Below the pieces are notes generated by a model. It ran no database searches, was not told the origin of the DNA, and saw only the letters and a list, made by a program, of their open reading frames with translations. A program made the position numbers and the translations under genes. From positions 1 through 8,086 of the forward strand of contig JBGSWU010000007.1 of the NCBI GenBank assembly GCA_041751795.1: a stretch of 8,086 bases of DNA, given 5' to 3'. Below, piece by piece: positions 5,733 to 8,086 of this stretch (the first letter of the stretch is position 1; each line of letters opens with the position of its first letter). This DNA is from JBBECJ01 sp041751795 (GTDB lineage: Bacteria; Chloroflexota; Chloroflexia; Thermomicrobiales; CFX8).

Positions 5733-6077
5733 ATGGATCAGATGCTCTTCACGCTGCCGATCCTTCCTGGCAAGACTGAGGCTGCGCGCGCCTTTCTGCA
5801 GGACCTCGGCGGTGCGCGGAAGGAGGACCTCCGTGCGTGTAATCAGGCGTTGGGTTTCACGAAGGAGATGTGGGCGCTTCAGCAGATGCCACAAGGGGAC
5901 TTCCTCATTGCCTACGTCACTGGGGAGGACCTTGGCACGGCGTCAGGGAAGTTTGCCGCCGCTCAAGGCGAATTCGAACGCTGGTTTAAGCAGCAGGTGC
6001 GCGAGGTGACTGGCACGGATTTCAACGAGCTGTCAACTGGGCCAGCGAGTGAGATCCTTGCCGATACTGAGGCCTAA
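5733..6077 (+). CDS. DUF6176-like small alpha/beta-barrel protein
   Basis: A 114-residue soluble protein. It opens with a strand and a PGKTEAARAFLQDL helix, then an acidic/basic helix, a central strand block (GFTKEMWALQQMPQGDFLIAYVTGED) and a helix with FERWFKQQVREVTG. This order fits the ferredoxin-like dimeric alpha/beta-barrel fold of small stress-related or monooxygenase-like proteins, and I tentatively place it with DUF6176-type proteins from memory. No enzymatic function can be read from it. I chose ATG 5733 because GGAG at 5721-5724 lies 8 bases upstream. A TTG at 5703 in the same frame would add 10 residues but lacks a ribosome site. The gene stands alone, after a possible promoter at 5542-5568 and before a strong hairpin at 6112-6137. 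Confidence 0.82.
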   Translation: MDQMLFTLPILPGKTEAARAFLQDLGGARKEDLRACNQALGFTKEMWALQQMPQGDFLIAYVTGEDLGTASGKFAAAQGEFERWFKQQVREVTGTDFNELSTGPASEILADTEA

Positions 6078-6111
6078 CCTGACGAATGCCACCACTGCAC
6101 TTGGAATGGAC

Positions 6112-6137
6112 AGACCGCCTCATTCCGGAGGCGGTCT
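6112..6137 (+). terminator. Hairpin terminator of the small alpha/beta protein gene
   Basis: AGACCGCCTC (6112-6121) and GAGGCGGTCT (6128-6137) are a perfect 10-base, GC-rich inverted repeat with a 6-base loop, 35 bases after the stop codon. The following bases are pyrimidine-rich, with a run of five T further on (6160-6164). This is the best terminator in the window. Confidence 0.65.
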
Positions 6138-6166
6138 CCTTGTACCTTCCCGTTGTCGCTTTTTGT

Positions 6167-6198
6167 GGAGTCTCAGAAACCTCCGTTTCTGAGACTCC
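6167..6198. repeat. Perfect 14-base inverted repeat of the GTCTCAGAAAC family
   Basis: GGAGTCTCAGAAAC (6167-6180) and GTTTCTGAGACTCC (6185-6198) are exact complements around CTCC. The core word GTCTCAGAAAC also occurs at 117-127. There is no T-run to make it a terminator. Its long arms, 4-base centre and recurrence suggest a recombinase or transposase site, or an inserted repeat. Confidence 0.6.
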
Positions 6199-6264
6199 GA
6201 AATCACCGCTCGTCGCCGTCGGGCATCTCCGAGTGCTGACGCCACTGCGCTTGTCTCAGTACTC

Positions 6265-6283
6265 ATCTCAGAATCTACGTTTC
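6265..6283. repeat. Decayed copy of the 6167-6198 repeat
   Basis: TCTCAGAATC followed by CGTTTC (6266-6283) lines up with TCTCAGAAAC and CGTTTC of the palindrome 97 bases upstream, with one deletion and a few substitutions. The right arm after CGTTTC is lost. A further TGTCTCAG at 6252-6259 sits just before it. Confidence 0.3.
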
Positions 6284-6434
6284 ACTCGTTGCATTCCGCG
6301 CTGAGTTTTGGAACGAGGGCTTCACTCCGGTCGGTGTTACTGGTGATTCATGATCGCCCTCTCTCACTGTGCGGGACGGGCATTCGACAACCGGCCATGA
6401 GCGCGATTCCAACACCATCTTGTTGAGCGTTGCG

Positions 6435-7625
6435 TTATCCCAGTGCCTGCTCCAGATCGGCGATCAGGTCACGGGTTGATTCGATGCCGACTGAGAGGCG
6501 GATCAGTCCGGGGTGTTGTGCCCAGGGCGAGCCAGGGATCTGCGCCATCAGTTCGGGGTCGGTTTCGAGCCACGCGGTCGGCGGGTAGATCAGCGACTCG
6601 ACGCTGCCGAGACTCGTTGCGAGTTGGAACAAACGCGTTCGTTGGGAAACCTGCCGGGCGGCGGCAGAGCCACCTTCGACATCGAACGAGACCATCCCGC
6701 TGAAGCCTCCGGTCATCTGCCGCAGGGCGATCTCGTGCCCGGGGTGGTCCGACAGACCAGGGTAGAGAACGCGCTTGACCTTCGGGTGGTCGCGGAGCGC
6801 CTCGGCAATTGCCTGTGCGCTCGCCATGTGTTGCCGCATCCGGACACCGAGCGTGCGAATACCGCGCATCAGCAGCCAGCAATCAAAGACCGATGGCACC
6901 GCGCCGAGGTAATACTGCCGATCCTTGATCCGGCTGGCCAGTTCGGGTGTCCGCGACACGATCGCGCCTCCGGTGAGGTCGCTGTGGCCGCCGAGGTACT
7001 TGGTCGTGCTGTGGACAACGAGGTCGATGCCGTGGTCGATCGGCGTCTGGCAATATGGCGAGGCGAAGGTGTTGTCGACGACGGTGATCGCCCCGGCTGA
7101 TTGGGCGATTTCAGCAGTGGCAGCGAGATCGACGATGTCGAGGAGAGGGTTGGTCGGCGTTTCGATCCAGAGCATTCGCGTTGTTGGCCGCAGCGCCGCC
7201 TGGACGGCTTCGAGATCAGTCAGATCGACAAAGTCGGTATCGATGCCATAGCGTGGCAGGTCGTTGGCGAACAGGTTGTAGGTGCTCAGGTAGCAGTCGT
7301 AGCCGACGACGGCGTGGTCGCCGCTGGACAGCATCTGCATCGCGGCGGTGACGGCTGCCATCCCGGAACTGAAGGCCGACGCAGCGACCCCATGCTCCAG
7401 ATCCTTCAGGATCCCTTCCAGTCGCGCCCGGGTCGGGTTGTCGCCTCGCGCGTAGCGGTACCTGGCGTCATCGTCGATCCGTTCGCGGACGAAGGTCGCG
7501 CTGGGATGGATCGCCGGTACGACACCGCCGGTCTCTGTGTCCGGCCCGCCGCTGTGGATAAGGAGCGTATCGAGGTCCCATTCGCCATGATCGGCAGCGT
7601 CATCGTATTTGATCGCGTCAGACAT
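6435..7625 (-). CDS. Cystathionine gamma-synthase/lyase-family PLP-dependent enzyme
   Basis: A 396-residue cytosolic enzyme, full length for the Cys/Met metabolism PLP family, whose members make or split cystathionine or use O-acyl-homoserine with sulphur nucleophiles. It has YARGDNPTR (58-66) for phosphate binding, SSGMA (86-90), a PLP-stacking tyrosine in DCYLSTYNLF (110-119), IETPTNP (154-160), VVDNTFASPYCQTP (182-195) with the cofactor aspartate D184, and the Schiff-base lysine K209 in HSTTKYLGGHSD. Near the C-terminus SLGSVESL (338-345) is present, but the usual HPASMTH block is replaced by YPPTAWLETDPE, which leaves the substrate and the choice of synthase, lyase or gamma-eliminating activity open. 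ATG at 7625 lies 30 bases after the upstream hydrolase stop, so both are probably one transcript. GGAAAG, 13 bases before the start, is a weak ribosome site. Confidence 0.92.
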   Translation of the reverse strand: MSDAIKYDDAADHGEWDLDTLLIHSGGPDTETGGVVPAIHPSATFVRERIDDDARYRYARGDNPTRARLEGILKDLEHGVAASAFSSGMAAVTAAMQMLSSGDHAVVGYDCYLSTYNLFANDLPRYGIDTDFVDLTDLEAVQAALRPTTRMLWIETPTNPLLDIVDLAATAEIAQSAGAITVVDNTFASPYCQTPIDHGIDLVVHSTTKYLGGHSDLTGGAIVSRTPELASRIKDRQYYLGAVPSVFDCWLLMRGIRTLGVRMRQHMASAQAIAEALRDHPKVKRVLYPGLSDHPGHEIALRQMTGGFSGMVSFDVEGGSAAARQVSQRTRLFQLATSLGSVESLIYPPTAWLETDPELMAQIPGSPWAQHPGLIRLSVGIESTRDLIADLEQALG

Positions 7626-7645
7626 TCGCAGTCGGCAACTTTCCA

Positions 7646-7662
7646 GGCGTGACGATCACGCC
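7646..7662. promoter_or_regulatory. GGCGTGA/TCACGCC hairpin at the junction of the - strand pair
   Basis: GGCGTGA (7646-7652) and TCACGCC (7656-7662) are a perfect 7-base inverted repeat with a 3-base loop, overlapping the hydrolase stop codon and lying 21 bases before the PLP enzyme start. In RNA it would be a tight hairpin that could tune translation or stability of the second gene. Confidence 0.35.
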
Positions 7663-8086
7663 AACTGTTCATCAACCAGCCGGGCAAGGGTTTGAAGATC
7701 TGGCACTTCAAGGTCAGGCTGCGCACTCGCGACCGGCGTTGCCCCAGCCCCAGGCCGGTCATGACGGCGATTGACCCAGACCGTGGTCAGGCCGATCTTG
7801 TTGGCTGGCTCAATATCGTGGAACAGACTTTGGGCGACATGTAGGATCTGTTCTTTTGGGACGCCAACGCGTTCCATCGCGACGTCGAAGTTCCGGGGAT
7901 TCGGCTTGTAGCTGCCGACCTGCTGGGCGGTGATGACGTCCGCGAACTCCGCCTTCAAGTGCTTGGCCGATTCAGCGAACAACTCGTCGTCGACATTGGA
8001 CAGGATCACGAGTTGATAGTGACGTCCCAGGACCTGTAATCCTGCGACAGTGTCCGGGAACGGTGGCCAATCACCGACCGAATCCG
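7656..8086 (-). CDS. HAD-superfamily hydrolase, haloacid dehalogenase type II-like (N-terminus beyond window)
   Basis: The C-terminal 142 residues of a hydrolase whose start lies beyond the right edge. Visible HAD features are motif II in LVILSNVDDE (catalytic-loop serine), the motif III lysine in QQVGSYKPNP, and motif IV around HVAQSLFHDIEPANKIG, whose aspartate helps bind magnesium. WPPFPDTVAGL just before is typical of the cap-to-core return in the type II dehalogenase-like branch. Motif I with the nucleophilic aspartate is not in view. Full members have about 220-230 residues, so about 80-90 are missing. Such proteins may be 2-haloacid dehalogenases or small-molecule phosphatases, and the fragment cannot decide. 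The stop overlaps a 7-base hairpin, and the PLP enzyme starts 30 bases later, implying an operon. Confidence 0.9.
   Translation of the reverse strand, partial: DSVGDWPPFPDTVAGLQVLGRHYQLVILSNVDDELFAESAKHLKAEFADVITAQQVGSYKPNPRNFDVAMERVGVPKEQILHVAQSLFHDIEPANKIGLTTVWVNRRHDRPGAGATPVASAQPDLEVPDLQTLARLVDEQLA

Larger units (their letters stand above)
6078..6434. other. Convergent intergenic region without a gene
   Basis: This stretch separates the + strand small-protein gene from the - strand PLP enzyme, which end towards each other. It holds the terminator hairpin, the 14-base palindrome at 6167-6198 and its decayed copy near 6265. An open frame at 6086-6304 has no ribosome site and spans those repeats. 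Bases 6300-6434 show nothing I can support, and I could not find a convincing terminator for the - strand gene. Confidence 0.6.

Noticed and set aside
6086..6304. 72-residue + strand open frame in the convergent region.
   Set aside because: It spans the terminator and palindromes, has no ribosome site and looks non-coding.
1..8086. CRISPR array, tRNA, rRNA, phage, toxin-antitoxin or known defence genes.
   Set aside because: No regularly spaced repeats, tRNA-like cloverleaf, conserved rRNA segment or characteristic protein motif was found by eye on either strand.

Overview
The window is GC-rich with strong G/C preference at third codon positions. It reads as chromosomal DNA of a Chloroflexota bacterium, most likely of the Thermomicrobia/Sphaerobacter kind. 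This is inference: it rests on the large NB-ARC-type ATPase joined to a LuxR helix-turn-helix, the small receiver-less LuxR protein, the transsulfuration-type enzyme and overall protein style. There is no rRNA, tRNA or marker gene to settle it.

Layout. Bases 1-359 hold what looks like the tail of a gene entering from the left, running into a small repeat-bounded, more AT-rich stretch, then a run of TTGAC repeats. Five genes follow on the + strand: a 799-residue ATPase/LuxR regulator (360-2759); a membrane-anchored helical protein with an internal tandem duplication (2885-3418); a 155-residue LuxR-type regulator (3532-3999); a secreted protein with a clear signal peptide (4194-4700); and a four-helix membrane protein made of two similar halves with paired histidines (4893-5462). 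After a 270-base gap rich in dyads comes a small DUF6176-like alpha/beta-barrel protein (5733-6077) with a good hairpin terminator. A 357-base convergent region holds a perfect 14-base inverted repeat and a decayed copy of it. On the - strand, a HAD-family hydrolase (partial, cut by the right edge) is followed 30 bases later by a cystathionine gamma-synthase/lyase-family PLP enzyme.

How the genes may work together. The - strand pair looks like a two-gene operon of small-molecule metabolism. The five + strand genes are each preceded by 113-194 bases of non-coding DNA, so they look like separately started but neighbouring units. They combine two LuxR-type regulators with three envelope proteins (anchored, exported, polytopic), none with a function I recognise. 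The most novel content I see is the two-fold HxxEH membrane protein, the duplicated anchored protein between two LuxR genes, and a dispersed GTCTCAGAAAC-type inverted-repeat family in the non-coding DNA near both ends of the window. I found no CRISPR array, transposase, toxin-antitoxin pair or recognised defence system.
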